Shown here: piece by piece, positions 7,736-14,544 of the stretch | Layout: each line of letters begins with the position of its first letter | Numbering within the stretch: the first letter of the stretch is position 1 | Source of the DNA: Candidatus Aminicenantota bacterium | GTDB lineage: Bacteria > Acidobacteriota > Aminicenantia > UBA2199 | DNA length: 16,229 nucleotides | Assembly (NCBI GenBank): GCA_023136725.1 | Contig: JAGLQR010000009.1 | Span: forward strand, 1 to 16,229 | Reading direction: 5' to 3' | Position numbers and translations under genes: made by a program | Notes under the pieces: generated by a model | The model's database searches: none | Told to the model about the DNA's origin: nothing | The model's input: only the letters and a program-made list of their open reading frames with translations

Positions 7736-9482
7736 CAGAATCCCCCTTTACCGAAAAAAGATTAATAAAAAGATATAAAATCACAGTAACAACAGATGTT
7801 ATATTGAATATAACAGGATGTATTGAGTACATATTTTCAAATAAGATCTTTCCTGTAATAGAAAAAACTGCAAAAGTATAAAATATAATTGAGAATATAA
7901 TAAAAGACATATATTTCTCTTTGAAAATAAAATTCAAACCGGGGAAAAAAAGAGAAACTCCACCAATAAAAATTCCTCTTATAAATTGCTTCTTTTTTAT
8001 TTTCTCCTCTTTCGCAACTTTTGCTTCAAGGAAGATCACATCCTTTATCATAAATAATTGATAACACTCATTACAGAAATGATTACTTGCATCTGCAGTA
8101 GTTTCTTTGATAATTTTGCTGCATTTTGAACATCGGATACTTTCACCCAGGTTAGAAAAAACTAAATTAATGAAATAAATGTATAGAAGAGTCAGTAGTG
8201 AAAAATACATTATTGGAAGTTCAATAAATTCTTTAAGAACCGATAAAAGGAATGAAAAGGGGGCAAATTTCTCTTTGGAGGAATAAAATGCTCTTCTTTT
8301 CAAAAGTCCGGGATTAGCTTTAATCTCCTTTATTTTGTGAACATTGTTTATAATATGCTTTATCTCTGGAAACCTGGAAGCATATGAATCAAATATTTTA
8401 ACATTATCCTGAATTGCAAGGACAATTGCGAAATTATGTAATGCTATTTCATCGTTTTCATTCAGATCGAGTGAATTTTTAAAATATTTCATGCTCTCTT
8501 CAAAATTACCGGATTTGTAGTATATGTTCCCAAGGAGATTAAATTTAAGGATGCTTCTATACCCTTCCCCTGTGGATAACAGAATGTCTAATGAAGAATT
8601 ATAATCCTTGTTCTCATAGTAGGAAAATGCGAGATAGACTTTCAATTCATTATCAAATTTAGCATAATCCGATTTCGAGAAATACTTTCCTGAGTAAACC
8701 TCGTTTACGGTATAAAACGTTTCACTCTCCATACTCTTGTTCAGGTGAGATCTGATACTTAAAAATACAGAAAAAATAAATATCAAAATAACCAGCACCA
8801 TTATTGACTGTTTCTCATTTCTGTTGAAATAAGACCAGAACAACCCGGAAATTATAAAGGGGAAGATCATCCATCCGGAAAAGAATACAAATGGCCATAA
8901 AAGAGCTATTGAAAAAACCACTATCTTTCTTACTGAAACATCACCATCTTCAGCATTAAGGGCATCGTTTGCAAATATTTTAAAATACCTGTAAAAAAGA
9001 ATTATTGCAAAAATAAAGAATATAAGGATCGAAGCAAAATATACTGACGAAAATGTAAGTCCTGCTATTGTAAAAAAAGAATCACTGTTGTTCAGAAGAG
9101 CAATGGTTTGTCTCAAAAAATTTCTGATACTGAAAAAAAACGACCCTTTTTTCCGCTTAAGAATCTCTATCTTGTTATATATTTGCCAATAATCCCCGGA
9201 ATTCTCATATATTTTCTTGTATACAATAAGAGCCTTATCCAGTTTACCTTCTTTTGCAAACCTGTCTCCGATCTTTTCAAGCTCTATCAGTGATAACTGA
9301 AATTCCCTGCGTGAGAGTTCCTGCAAATTGAATTCAGAAAGAGATCTGAGGAATTGGTTGTCATCAGTCTTTAAATCATAATATTTCAGTTTATAGACAC
9401 TACCCAGAGAATCTCTTGCATCTACACTTGAAAATAATAAAAGAAGGATCAGGACTGTAATAAGTTTGAAATTAATTCTCAT
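7725..9482 (-). CDS. Multi-pass membrane protein with TPR-like repeats and a four-cysteine zinc-ribbon-like motif, function unknown
   Basis: I do not recognise a named family. The 585-residue protein starts with a signal-like hydrophobic stretch (about 5-20). A TPR-like helical pair follows (about 64-95), then hydrophobic segments at about 138-166, 186-218 (one or two passes) and 226-243. A second soluble TPR-like region spans about 275-360, including LGNIYYKSGNFEESMKYFKN. Another membrane segment lies at about 421-443. Next comes CxxC-x15-CxxC (C451, C454, C470, C473), a likely zinc ribbon, and finally three hydrophobic segments at about 501-520, 526-547 and 555-577. The start has a GAGGG SD and overlaps the DUF1844 gene by 4 nt (ATGA), and the stop overlaps the PATAN gene by 11 nt, so the three are almost certainly co-translated. 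A membrane scaffold or assembly role is conceivable but unproven. Confidence 0.75.
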   Translation of the reverse strand: MRINFKLITVLILLLLFSSVDARDSLGSVYKLKYYDLKTDDNQFLRSLSEFNLQELSRREFQLSLIELEKIGDRFAKEGKLDKALIVYKKIYENSGDYWQIYNKIEILKRKKGSFFFSIRNFLRQTIALLNNSDSFFTIAGLTFSSVYFASILIFFIFAIILFYRYFKIFANDALNAEDGDVSVRKIVVFSIALLWPFVFFSGWMIFPFIISGLFWSYFNRNEKQSIMVLVILIFIFSVFLSIRSHLNKSMESETFYTVNEVYSGKYFSKSDYAKFDNELKVYLAFSYYENKDYNSSLDILLSTGEGYRSILKFNLLGNIYYKSGNFEESMKYFKNSLDLNENDEIALHNFAIVLAIQDNVKIFDSYASRFPEIKHIINNVHKIKEIKANPGLLKRRAFYSSKEKFAPFSFLLSVLKEFIELPIMYFSLLTLLYIYFINLVFSNLGESIRCSKCSKIIKETTADASNHFCNECYQLFMIKDVIFLEAKVAKEEKIKKKQFIRGIFIGGVSLFFPGLNFIFKEKYMSFIIFSIIFYTFAVFSITGKILFENMYSIHPVIFNITSVVTVILYLFINLFSVKGDSDGF

Positions 9483-9736
9483 TGTACTATTCCCTCTTCG
9501 AACTTACTTTTGAAAATCCTGTTCAAGTTATTTATAACCTCATTCAGGAAAACGTCCTCACCTTCAGTAAGATTCCCTTCGGTCTTTTCTTTCAATTTTT
9601 CAATAAGAGAAATAAACAATGCAGAGTTTTTTTTGTCCGGTTTCGAAGTGTTGTTTACAGGATCATTTATCTCTCCGAGATTTATCATTGCCTGTGTCGT
9701 AAGTAAAAGCACTATAGATTTAAATTCAGCGTCCAT
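9479..9736 (-). CDS. DUF1844 family small protein
   Basis: The protein has 85 residues. It begins MDAEFKSIVLLLTTQAMINL, followed by GEINDPV, and later contains a helical segment with LIEKLKEKTEGNLTEGED (about 44-61). The pattern of an A/Q-rich helix ending in LG, a short proline loop, then EKTxGNLTxxE is characteristic of DUF1844, a widespread bacterial family of unknown function. It has no signal peptide or membrane segment and is probably cytoplasmic. It is the first gene of the long minus-strand train, and its stop overlaps the start of the TPR membrane protein in an ATGA. No SD is visible before the ATG. The family match is by recognition only, but start, length and motif agree well. Confidence 0.8.
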   Translation of the reverse strand: MDAEFKSIVLLLTTQAMINLGEINDPVNNTSKPDKKNSALFISLIEKLKEKTEGNLTEGEDVFLNEVINNLNRIFKSKFEEGIVQ

Positions 9737-9759
9737 TATCTATACGAATACTTTTGCTT

Positions 9760-9788
9760 TTGTTGTTTTTAATATGAAAAAATATTAT
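9760..9788 (+). promoter_or_regulatory. Candidate mazG promoter
   Basis: TTGTTG at 9760-9765 and TATTAT at 9783-9788 are separated by 17 bp on the plus strand. The predicted start is near 9795, giving a leader of about 40 nt before mazG. The -10 hexamer lies inside the left arm of the inverted repeat at 9777-9808. The local sequence is very AT-rich, so a chance match is quite possible. Confidence 0.35.
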
Positions 9789-9808
9789 CATTGTTTCTAA
9801 TATTTTTT
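9777..9808. repeat. 11-bp perfect inverted repeat between the divergent DUF1844 and mazG genes
   Basis: AAAAAATATTA at 9777-9787 is matched exactly by TAATATTTTTT at 9798-9808, around the 10-bp centre TCATTGTTTC. It overlaps the candidate -10 hexamers of both divergent promoters, a position expected for an operator that controls both transcripts. The arms contain only A and T, so the pairing could arise by chance or reflect bent DNA. Confidence 0.45.
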
Positions 9809-9834
9809 ATAACACTTTTGTAAAAAAAAAACAA
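9806..9834 (-). promoter_or_regulatory. Candidate promoter of the long minus-strand train
   Basis: On the minus strand, TTGTTT at 9834-9829 and TATAAA at 9811-9806 are separated by 17 bp. The predicted start is near 9799, which leaves a leader of about 63 nt before the DUF1844 ATG. The -35 hexamer ends 2 bp before the mazG start codon, and the -10 touches the inverted repeat at 9777-9808. It is supported by position and spacing, but the hexamers are only moderately good in AT-rich DNA. Confidence 0.4.
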
Positions 9835-9835
9835 G

Positions 9836-10612
9836 ATGAATGAATTCAAGCAATTATTAAAAATTATGGAAATTCTAAGGGACCCTTTAAAAGGTTGCCC
9901 ATGGGACAAGGTCCAGACTAAGGAAAGCCTCAAAGAATATATTTTGGAAGAATCATATGAATTGATAGAAGCAATAGAAAATAAAGATAATGCAAATATA
10001 AACGAAGAATTAGGAGACCTTCTGCTTCAGATAGTTTTCATATCACAAATCATGAAAGAATCCGGTGAGTCTTCAATTTCTGAAGTAATAAATACTCTGA
10101 ATCAGAAACTGATAAGGAGACATCCGCATATATTCAGTGATAAAACTGCCGAAACACCGGCAGAGGTAAAAAACAATTGGGAAGCAATAAAAAAGGAAGA
10201 AAAGAAAAGTAATAGTATTCTATCTGATTACCCTGAAGCAATGCCGGCTCTTGCTGCTGCAAAACGTTATGGTGATCAGGCTTCATCTATAGGATTTGAT
10301 TGGGGTGATACCGGACCTGCCCTGGAAAAAGTTGAAGAAGAAATTGCTGAACTTAAAAATGAAATATCTAAGGGTGATCAAAAGAAAATATATGAGGAGC
10401 TTGGCGATCTCTTATTTTCTGTCGCAAATGTGGCAAGAATATCAGAGGTAAACCCTGAACTTGCTTTAAGAGATGCAAATAAAAAATTTAAAAAAAGATT
10501 CCGGTTACTTGAAAAAAGGTTGGGAGAACTTGATATTCCTGTCAAATCTGCTTCTCTTGATCAAATGAACCGGATATGGGATTCTATAAAAAAGGAAGAG
10601 AAAAAGAATTAG
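9836..10612 (+). CDS. mazG: MazG nucleoside triphosphate pyrophosphohydrolase (two-domain)
   Basis: MazG hydrolyses NTPs and dNTPs to monophosphates and pyrophosphate, removing abnormal nucleotides. The 258-residue protein is the full two-domain form. The N-terminal domain has GCPWDKVQT (20-28), the metal-binding EESYE (38-42) and EELGD (57-61), and RRHPHIF (94-100). The second domain repeats the pattern with EKVEEEIAE (164-172) and EELGD (187-191). Both halves end in a W-x2-IKKEEKK segment (about 115-124 and 248-257), an echo of the domain duplication. The start codon is the first ATG after an in-frame TAA at 9821. It is preceded by ten adenines and no SD. The stop codon overlaps that of the convergent BFN gene. 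Confidence 0.95.
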   Translation: MNEFKQLLKIMEILRDPLKGCPWDKVQTKESLKEYILEESYELIEAIENKDNANINEELGDLLLQIVFISQIMKESGESSISEVINTLNQKLIRRHPHIFSDKTAETPAEVKNNWEAIKKEEKKSNSILSDYPEAMPALAAAKRYGDQASSIGFDWGDTGPALEKVEEEIAELKNEISKGDQKKIYEELGDLLFSVANVARISEVNPELALRDANKKFKKRFRLLEKRLGELDIPVKSASLDQMNRIWDSIKKEEKKN

Positions 10613-11106
10613 TGCTCTATTTCTCCGAAATCTTCTTTTGAAAGTGAATTAAACCAATTCTCGACTTTATCCTCACTGTCAAAAAATTCCTGAGAAATAC
10701 CCGATACATCAAAATTATTATACACCTGATCTGATATATATATTTTTGCTCTACTTTTAAGAGCAATTGCAACTGCGTCTGACGGGCGGCAGTCCAGGAT
10801 CTTTGATTCACGTCCATTACTTATATAAAGTTTAGCATAATAAGTATTGTCTAATATCTCATTTATGATCACTTTTTCAACTTTATATTCAAGGTTCTTA
10901 ATAACAGAATTCAGCAGATCATGTGTCATAGGTCTTGGGGATTTGATTTTTTCCAGTTCGATAGTTATACTATTTGCTTCAGAAATTCCAATCCATATTG
11001 GTATAATTTTCTCAAGGTTCTCGGGTTTTAACAACATTACAGGGGTCTTAGAGACAGGATCTAATATTAATCCCATTAACTGGACTTCAATCTGTTCAGG
11101 CATCAT
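10609..11106 (-). CDS. Bifunctional nuclease (BFN/DUF151) domain protein
   Basis: With the start at 11106 the protein has 165 residues (an ATG also follows immediately at 11103). The order EVQLMGLILDP, then LLKPENLEKIIPIWIGISEAN, then the conserved LDCRPSDAVAIALKSRAKIYI is diagnostic of the BFN domain. Characterised members have combined RNase and DNase activity, but most bacterial members have no proven role. The C-terminal 30 residues are acidic, and no UVR domain follows. An in-frame TTG at 11124 is unlikely to be the start, because it lies between the -35 and -10 hexamers of a strong predicted promoter. There is no SD, and the predicted transcription start falls on the ATG, so the message may be leaderless. 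The gene follows pepA and runs into mazG tail to tail with a 4-nt overlap. Confidence 0.85.
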   Translation of the reverse strand: MMPEQIEVQLMGLILDPVSKTPVMLLKPENLEKIIPIWIGISEANSITIELEKIKSPRPMTHDLLNSVIKNLEYKVEKVIINEILDNTYYAKLYISNGRESKILDCRPSDAVAIALKSRAKIYISDQVYNNFDVSGISQEFFDSEDKVENWFNSLSKEDFGEIEH

Positions 11107-11111
11107 TAATT

Positions 11112-11140
11112 TATATAGTATCAAAATCGATTTTTGTCAA
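11112..11140 (-). promoter_or_regulatory. Strong predicted promoter of the BFN gene, overlapping the pepA stop
   Basis: On the minus strand, a perfect TTGACA at 11140-11135 and TATATA at 11117-11112 are separated by 17 bp. Five bases follow before the ATG at 11106, so transcription should begin at or within a base or two of the start codon. The -35 hexamer includes the pepA stop codon TGA (11139-11137). The spacer holds the 12-bp perfect palindrome AAAATCGATTTT (11123-11134), a possible operator. Confidence 0.6.
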
Positions 11141-12588
11141 TCAATTGAAATTGATTTCAAAAAATTATAAAGCAATCTTATTCCAAATCCTGTTGCACCT
11201 GAGACACTATGATATTCACTTTCTTTTTCAATAAATGCCGTTCCGGCAATGTCTATATGTGCAAATGGAACTTTTCCTGAGAATTCATTTAGAAATAATC
11301 CTGCTTTTATTGAGGAAGCATTTCCATACCCTGCATTTTTCAAATCGGAAATTTTCGAACTGATACTTTTTTTATAACTTTGGTAAAGAGGCATTTCCCA
11401 GACAAACTCTCCTGTTGATTCTCCTGAAGCTTTCAACTTTCTACTGAGACTTTTATCAAGAGTAAATAAGCCTGCGATTGAAGTTCCCAATGCATTAACA
11501 ATTGAACCGGTCAATGTTGAAAGTTCTATTATATAATCCGGATTTTCCTCAGAGGCCATTATGATAGCATCAGCAAGTACCAACCTTCCTTCAGCATCTG
11601 TATTTAATATTTCTACACTTTTTCCGTTTCTGAATAAAATGATATCATCTGGTTTATATGATCCTGACCCGGGCATATTCTCGGCAAGGGGAAGAAATGA
11701 AATTAGTTTCACAGGTAATTTAAATTGTGATATCAGATCAATAATACCAAGAGCAACAGCAGAACCGGACATGTCAGATTTCATTGTACTCATATGTGAT
11801 CCTGTTTTTATATTGAGACCGCCTGAGTCATATGTGATCCCCTTCCCCACAATTGCTATCTTATTCTTAAATTTATCTGGAGTATAACTGATCTTAGCCA
11901 TCAGTGGTTTTAGTTTTGATCCTCTCCCTACGTTTATAAGGCCATTTAATTTTTCTTTTATCAATCTTTTATCGTCAAAAATTTCAACATCGACATTTTC
12001 TCTGCCTGAAAGTTCAATTGCCTTTTTTTTCATATATTCAGGAGTAACAATTGCCGGTGTCTCATTTATCAGATCTCTCACATAATCTACAATTCCGGAT
12101 ATTTCTGATCTTTCCTTTAGTATCCTCTGATATTTATTTTTGTTATTGACCAGGATAGTGATCTCTTCAGGACTGAATATATCCTTTTTTGAAATATACC
12201 TGTTAAATGAATATGAATTTAAATTAAGATAGTCTATAAAATTTATAATCTCTAATTCTTTTAACTCTATACTTTGAGCAAGATTAATTGCAGATCTTTT
12301 CAGCTTGAATTCCTTTATTGCAATCAGTATATTCCTTGCAAGTTTCCTGATATTATCCGGATTACCGGAGGTTCCGGCACCAATCATCATGAGAGTATTA
12401 TTTCCCGGCAAACCTGTACTGCAAATTAACTTTTCGCCTTCACTACCCTTGAAATTCTTCCCTCTCAGTTCCAGTTCTGCTCCCGGATATTTTTTTTTAA
12501 TATCAACTAACGATCTTTTCCCTATAATCGGGAAGATTATCATTACATTCTCTGAATATTTTTTTTCAAGCTCCAATGTTATTTTCAT
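11137..12588 (-). CDS. pepA: Leucyl aminopeptidase (peptidase family M17)
   Basis: This 483-residue cytosolic metallo-aminopeptidase removes N-terminal residues from peptides. The family signature NTDAEGRL is at 329-336. Metal ligands by alignment with the family are K249 and D254 (in VGKGITYDSGG), D272 (in MKSDMSG), D331 and E333. K261 and R335 match the catalytic residues. The N-terminal half (1-160) is the variable M17 N-domain, and the length is typical. The protein would complete degradation of the peptides released by ClpXP and Lon encoded nearby. The ATG at 12588 is preceded only by AGG 3 nt upstream, too close for an SD. The predicted promoter places the transcript start on the ATG itself. 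Transcription can continue into the BFN gene 30 nt downstream. Some M17 proteins also bind DNA; nothing here proves that. Confidence 0.94.
   Translation of the reverse strand: MKITLELEKKYSENVMIIFPIIGKRSLVDIKKKYPGAELELRGKNFKGSEGEKLICSTGLPGNNTLMMIGAGTSGNPDNIRKLARNILIAIKEFKLKRSAINLAQSIELKELEIINFIDYLNLNSYSFNRYISKKDIFSPEEITILVNNKNKYQRILKERSEISGIVDYVRDLINETPAIVTPEYMKKKAIELSGRENVDVEIFDDKRLIKEKLNGLINVGRGSKLKPLMAKISYTPDKFKNKIAIVGKGITYDSGGLNIKTGSHMSTMKSDMSGSAVALGIIDLISQFKLPVKLISFLPLAENMPGSGSYKPDDIILFRNGKSVEILNTDAEGRLVLADAIIMASEENPDYIIELSTLTGSIVNALGTSIAGLFTLDKSLSRKLKASGESTGEFVWEMPLYQSYKKSISSKISDLKNAGYGNASSIKAGLFLNEFSGKVPFAHIDIAGTAFIEKESEYHSVSGATGFGIRLLYNFLKSISID
11139..11156. repeat. Inverted repeat just upstream of the BFN promoter
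   Basis: AATCAAT at 11139-11145 and ATTGATT at 11150-11156 are exact reverse complements with a 4-bp centre. The repeat covers the last codons of pepA (Ser-Ile-Ser-Ile-Asp and stop) and abuts the BFN -35 hexamer. It could bind a regulator, or be a by-product of the repeated Ser-Ile codons. Confidence 0.35.
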
Positions 12589-12594
12589 AACCTG

Positions 12595-12623
12595 ATATTA
12601 TTTAAAATCATCAATATTGTCAA
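12595..12623 (-). promoter_or_regulatory. Predicted pepA promoter giving a leaderless message
   Basis: On the minus strand, TTGACA (perfect -35) at 12623-12618 and TAATAT at 12600-12595 are separated by 17 bp. Only six bases (CAGGTT) lie between the -10 hexamer and the pepA ATG, so the A of the ATG is the expected first transcribed base. The -10 hexamer matches the consensus at four of six positions. Confidence 0.5.
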
Positions 12624-12673
12624 AATATGGATACATCTGTTAACATTGAACTAAATCCATTTGAAGGATATTC

Positions 12674-13390
12674 ATGTTAAAAAAAAATTCTAAAAAAAAG
12701 TATTTCACTGAAAGATACGGCAATGATTTATTTTTCAGAAGGAATATATATGATGTCACTGTTAAAAATATAGAAAAAGGATCTCATGTTCTTGACCTGG
12801 GCTGTGCGTCAGGCCATATAGGTGCTTATTTGAAAGATCATTTAAGTTGCAAAGTACTTGCTGTTGATATGGATGAAGAAAATGTTGAACTAAGCAAAAA
12901 ACGCGGAGTTAATACAATACTGGGAGACCTGGAAACAGATGAATGCCTAAAGAGATTAGTAGAATATACAGAGTCAAACACAAAATTTGATAATGTGATC
13001 TGTACAGAAATAATTGAACACTTAAAATCCCCGGAACTGTTCCTGGAAAAATTAAAACAATTAATAAAAACTAATGGAAAAGTAATTATTTCAACCCCAA
13101 ATATAGCATTTTGGAATATAAGATTAAAATTGCTTTTTGGTAACTTTGATTATAAAGAAATCGGGATATTGGATGAAACGCATTTAAGGTTTTTTACCAA
13201 TAAAACCTTTCGAAATTTGTTATTAAAGAAAAATTACGAAATAATTGAATTTCACTACTTGTACACTCATTATCAGGATCTTGGTTTTTACATAATGAGG
13301 ATAATTCCATTTGCTGGAAAATTTTTTAAAAGTATTTTCAAAGGATTATTGACTTATCAGATGCTTGCAGTAGTTAAGTTAAAGAACTAA
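12674..13390 (+). CDS. Class I SAM-dependent methyltransferase
   Basis: The 238-residue protein has a seven-strand SAM-binding fold. Motif I is VLDLGCASG (39-47), the acidic residue that binds the SAM ribose is D65 in VLAVDMDEEN, motif II is GDLE (about 84-87), and the EIIEHL segment (about 112-117) follows. The C-terminal half includes ISTPNIAFWNIRLKLLFG and DETHLRFFT, seen in methyltransferases of the type 11/23 group found in sugar and polysaccharide gene clusters. The substrate cannot be read from the sequence. A clear SD (GAAGGA at 12663-12668) stands 5 nt before the ATG. The first codons contain runs of nine and eight adenines. The glycosyltransferase starts 9 nt after the stop, so the two probably form an operon acting on the same glycan or lipid-linked sugar. 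Confidence 0.85.
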   Translation: MLKKNSKKKYFTERYGNDLFFRRNIYDVTVKNIEKGSHVLDLGCASGHIGAYLKDHLSCKVLAVDMDEENVELSKKRGVNTILGDLETDECLKRLVEYTESNTKFDNVICTEIIEHLKSPELFLEKLKQLIKTNGKVIISTPNIAFWNIRLKLLFGNFDYKEIGILDETHLRFFTNKTFRNLLLKKNYEIIEFHYLYTHYQDLGFYIMRIIPFAGKFFKSIFKGLLTYQMLAVVKLKN

Positions 13391-13399
13391 ACTAATAAA

Positions 13400-14314
13400 A
13401 TGTTTAAGGACGTTTCAATAATAATTGTTAATTACAATACAAAAGAACTTACCAGAAATTGTCTGACATCTGTTTTTGAAAAAGTGAAAAATATTAATTT
13501 TGAGGTCTTTGTTGTCGATAACGATTCACAGGATAATTCCTGTGAAATGATTGAGCATGAATTTCCTCAGGTAAAACTTATTAAAAACAAGAAAAACTAT
13601 GGATTCGCTGTTGCTAATAATATTGCAATTAAAAGTTCTAATTCCAAGTATGTTTTTTTACTGAATTCAGATACGATTTTAATAAATAATGCTCCTGAAC
13701 AATTTTTTAAATTTATGGAAAAAACTGAAAATCATAATGTGGGAGTTTGTGGAGGTAAATTATATAACCGTCATATGGAATATATTCATTCTTACAGTAG
13801 TTTGCCAAGCTTGAAAAACATTTTGATCAAAACTTATTTTAAAAGTTCTTTTATAGAGAAGGTTATAAATATACTACCTTCTTTCAAACCTGACAAAGAA
13901 CCTTTTTATAACAGGGAGGTTGGTTATATAACAGGCGCAAATATGTTTATAAGAAAAGCAGTTCTAAACGAAGTAGGTTTGTTTGATGAAGATTTTTTCC
14001 TGTATTTTGAAGAAGTGGAATTAACATATAGAATTACTTACAAAAATTATAAGTCAATGCTTGTAGCAGATGCAAATATTGTTCATTTAGGCGGTATTAT
14101 AAAACAGAATAATTCAAATAAAATCATGAATTTAATAATTAGCGAACTCAAATATTTCGAAAAAATTGTAAATAAATCCCGATTGAAATTCACAATAAAA
14201 TATTTTATCTTTTTTAGGTATATATTATTGCTGGATATCAATTTGGATTTTTTAGCAAGAATAAAAGTTCTTTATCAATATATATTTAAACAGAAATCTA
14301 AGCTGAAAGTGTGA
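13400..14314 (+). CDS. Family 2 glycosyltransferase (GT-A fold, rhamnosyltransferase-like)
   Basis: This 304-residue protein begins VSIIIVNYNTKELTRNCLTS, the standard GT2 opening. It then shows VVDNDSQDNS (about 38-47), NKKNYGFAVANNIA (about 63-76) and the metal/nucleotide-binding LLNSD (87-91, the DxD equivalent). The acceptor-side TGANMFIRK lies near 178-186 and the catalytic-base segment YFEEVELTYRI at 202-212. H229 in IVHLGG is the usual conserved histidine after the GT-A core. The C-terminal part (about 264-285) is hydrophobic and aromatic-rich and may attach the enzyme to the membrane. It probably adds a sugar to a cell-surface glycan. It follows the methyltransferase by 9 nt, with no strong SD, and looks more AT-rich than the oxidoreductase gene downstream. 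Confidence 0.88.
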   Translation: MFKDVSIIIVNYNTKELTRNCLTSVFEKVKNINFEVFVVDNDSQDNSCEMIEHEFPQVKLIKNKKNYGFAVANNIAIKSSNSKYVFLLNSDTILINNAPEQFFKFMEKTENHNVGVCGGKLYNRHMEYIHSYSSLPSLKNILIKTYFKSSFIEKVINILPSFKPDKEPFYNREVGYITGANMFIRKAVLNEVGLFDEDFFLYFEEVELTYRITYKNYKSMLVADANIVHLGGIIKQNNSNKIMNLIISELKYFEKIVNKSRLKFTIKYFIFFRYILLLDINLDFLARIKVLYQYIFKQKSKLKV

Positions 14315-14353
14315 CAAAAAAGGGCAACCAAAAATATCACTTCATATAAAAAC

Positions 14354-14380
14354 TTTTCTGAGATTATCATTATCAGAAAA
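14354..14380 (+). terminator. Weak candidate terminator hairpin after the glycosyltransferase gene
   Basis: TTTTCTGA at 14354-14361 pairs exactly with TCAGAAAA at 14373-14380 across an 11-nt loop. It is placed 40 nt after the stop codon, as a terminator would be. No U-run follows, and only two of the eight pairs are G-C, so it would be a poor intrinsic terminator. Confidence 0.3.
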
Positions 14381-14470
14381 AGAGATTCCTTTAGATCCAA
14401 AGTACTGCAACAAGGAAATATTAAAGCATGTTTCTGCTGAAAATAAATTAATTTTTAAACTAAACTTATG

Positions 14471-14497
14471 TTGACTAAATGAGCCTTATATGATAAT
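14471..14497 (+). promoter_or_regulatory. Possible promoter of the oxidoreductase gene
   Basis: TTGACT (one mismatch from the -35 consensus) at 14471-14476 is followed by GATAAT (one mismatch from the -10 consensus) at 14492-14497. The spacing is only 15 bp, shorter than the favoured 16-18, so this is a tentative call. The leader would be about 40 nt and would include the SD. Confidence 0.3.
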
Positions 14498-14544
14498 TTT
14501 TTCCTTTCTGGATTCATAATAAAATTAATGATAAGGAGTATCAA

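Larger units (their letters stand above)
14315..14544. other. 230-nt intergenic region before the pyruvate:ferredoxin oxidoreductase gene
   Basis: I see no open reading frame of useful length, no recognisable RNA gene and no known riboswitch. It holds an AT-rich hairpin soon after the glycosyltransferase stop (14354-14380), a possible promoter near 14471-14497, and a strong SD (AAGGAG at 14533-14538). It is the largest gap in the window. Confidence 0.7.

Noticed and set aside
9510..9800. Plus-strand open frame opposite the DUF1844 gene, and other long open frames opposite lon, clpX, tig and pepA
   Set aside because: They lie antisense to genes with clear family motifs, lack SD sequences and encode no recognisable domains.
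11107..11124. In-frame TTG at 11124 as the start of the BFN gene (six residues longer)
   Set aside because: The TTG lies between the -35 and -10 hexamers of the strong predicted promoter and has no SD; the double ATG at 11106/11103 fits the family better.
12638..12645. TGTTAACA palindrome between pepA and the methyltransferase, resembling part of a Rex-type site
   Set aside because: Eight bases are too few, and the flanking bases do not complete a known operator.
12679..12699. Runs of nine and eight adenines right after the methyltransferase start, suggesting phase variation by slippage
   Set aside because: Similar runs occur in housekeeping genes here (nine in pepA near 12490-12498, eight in clpX near 3466-3473), so they look like normal features of an AT-rich genome.
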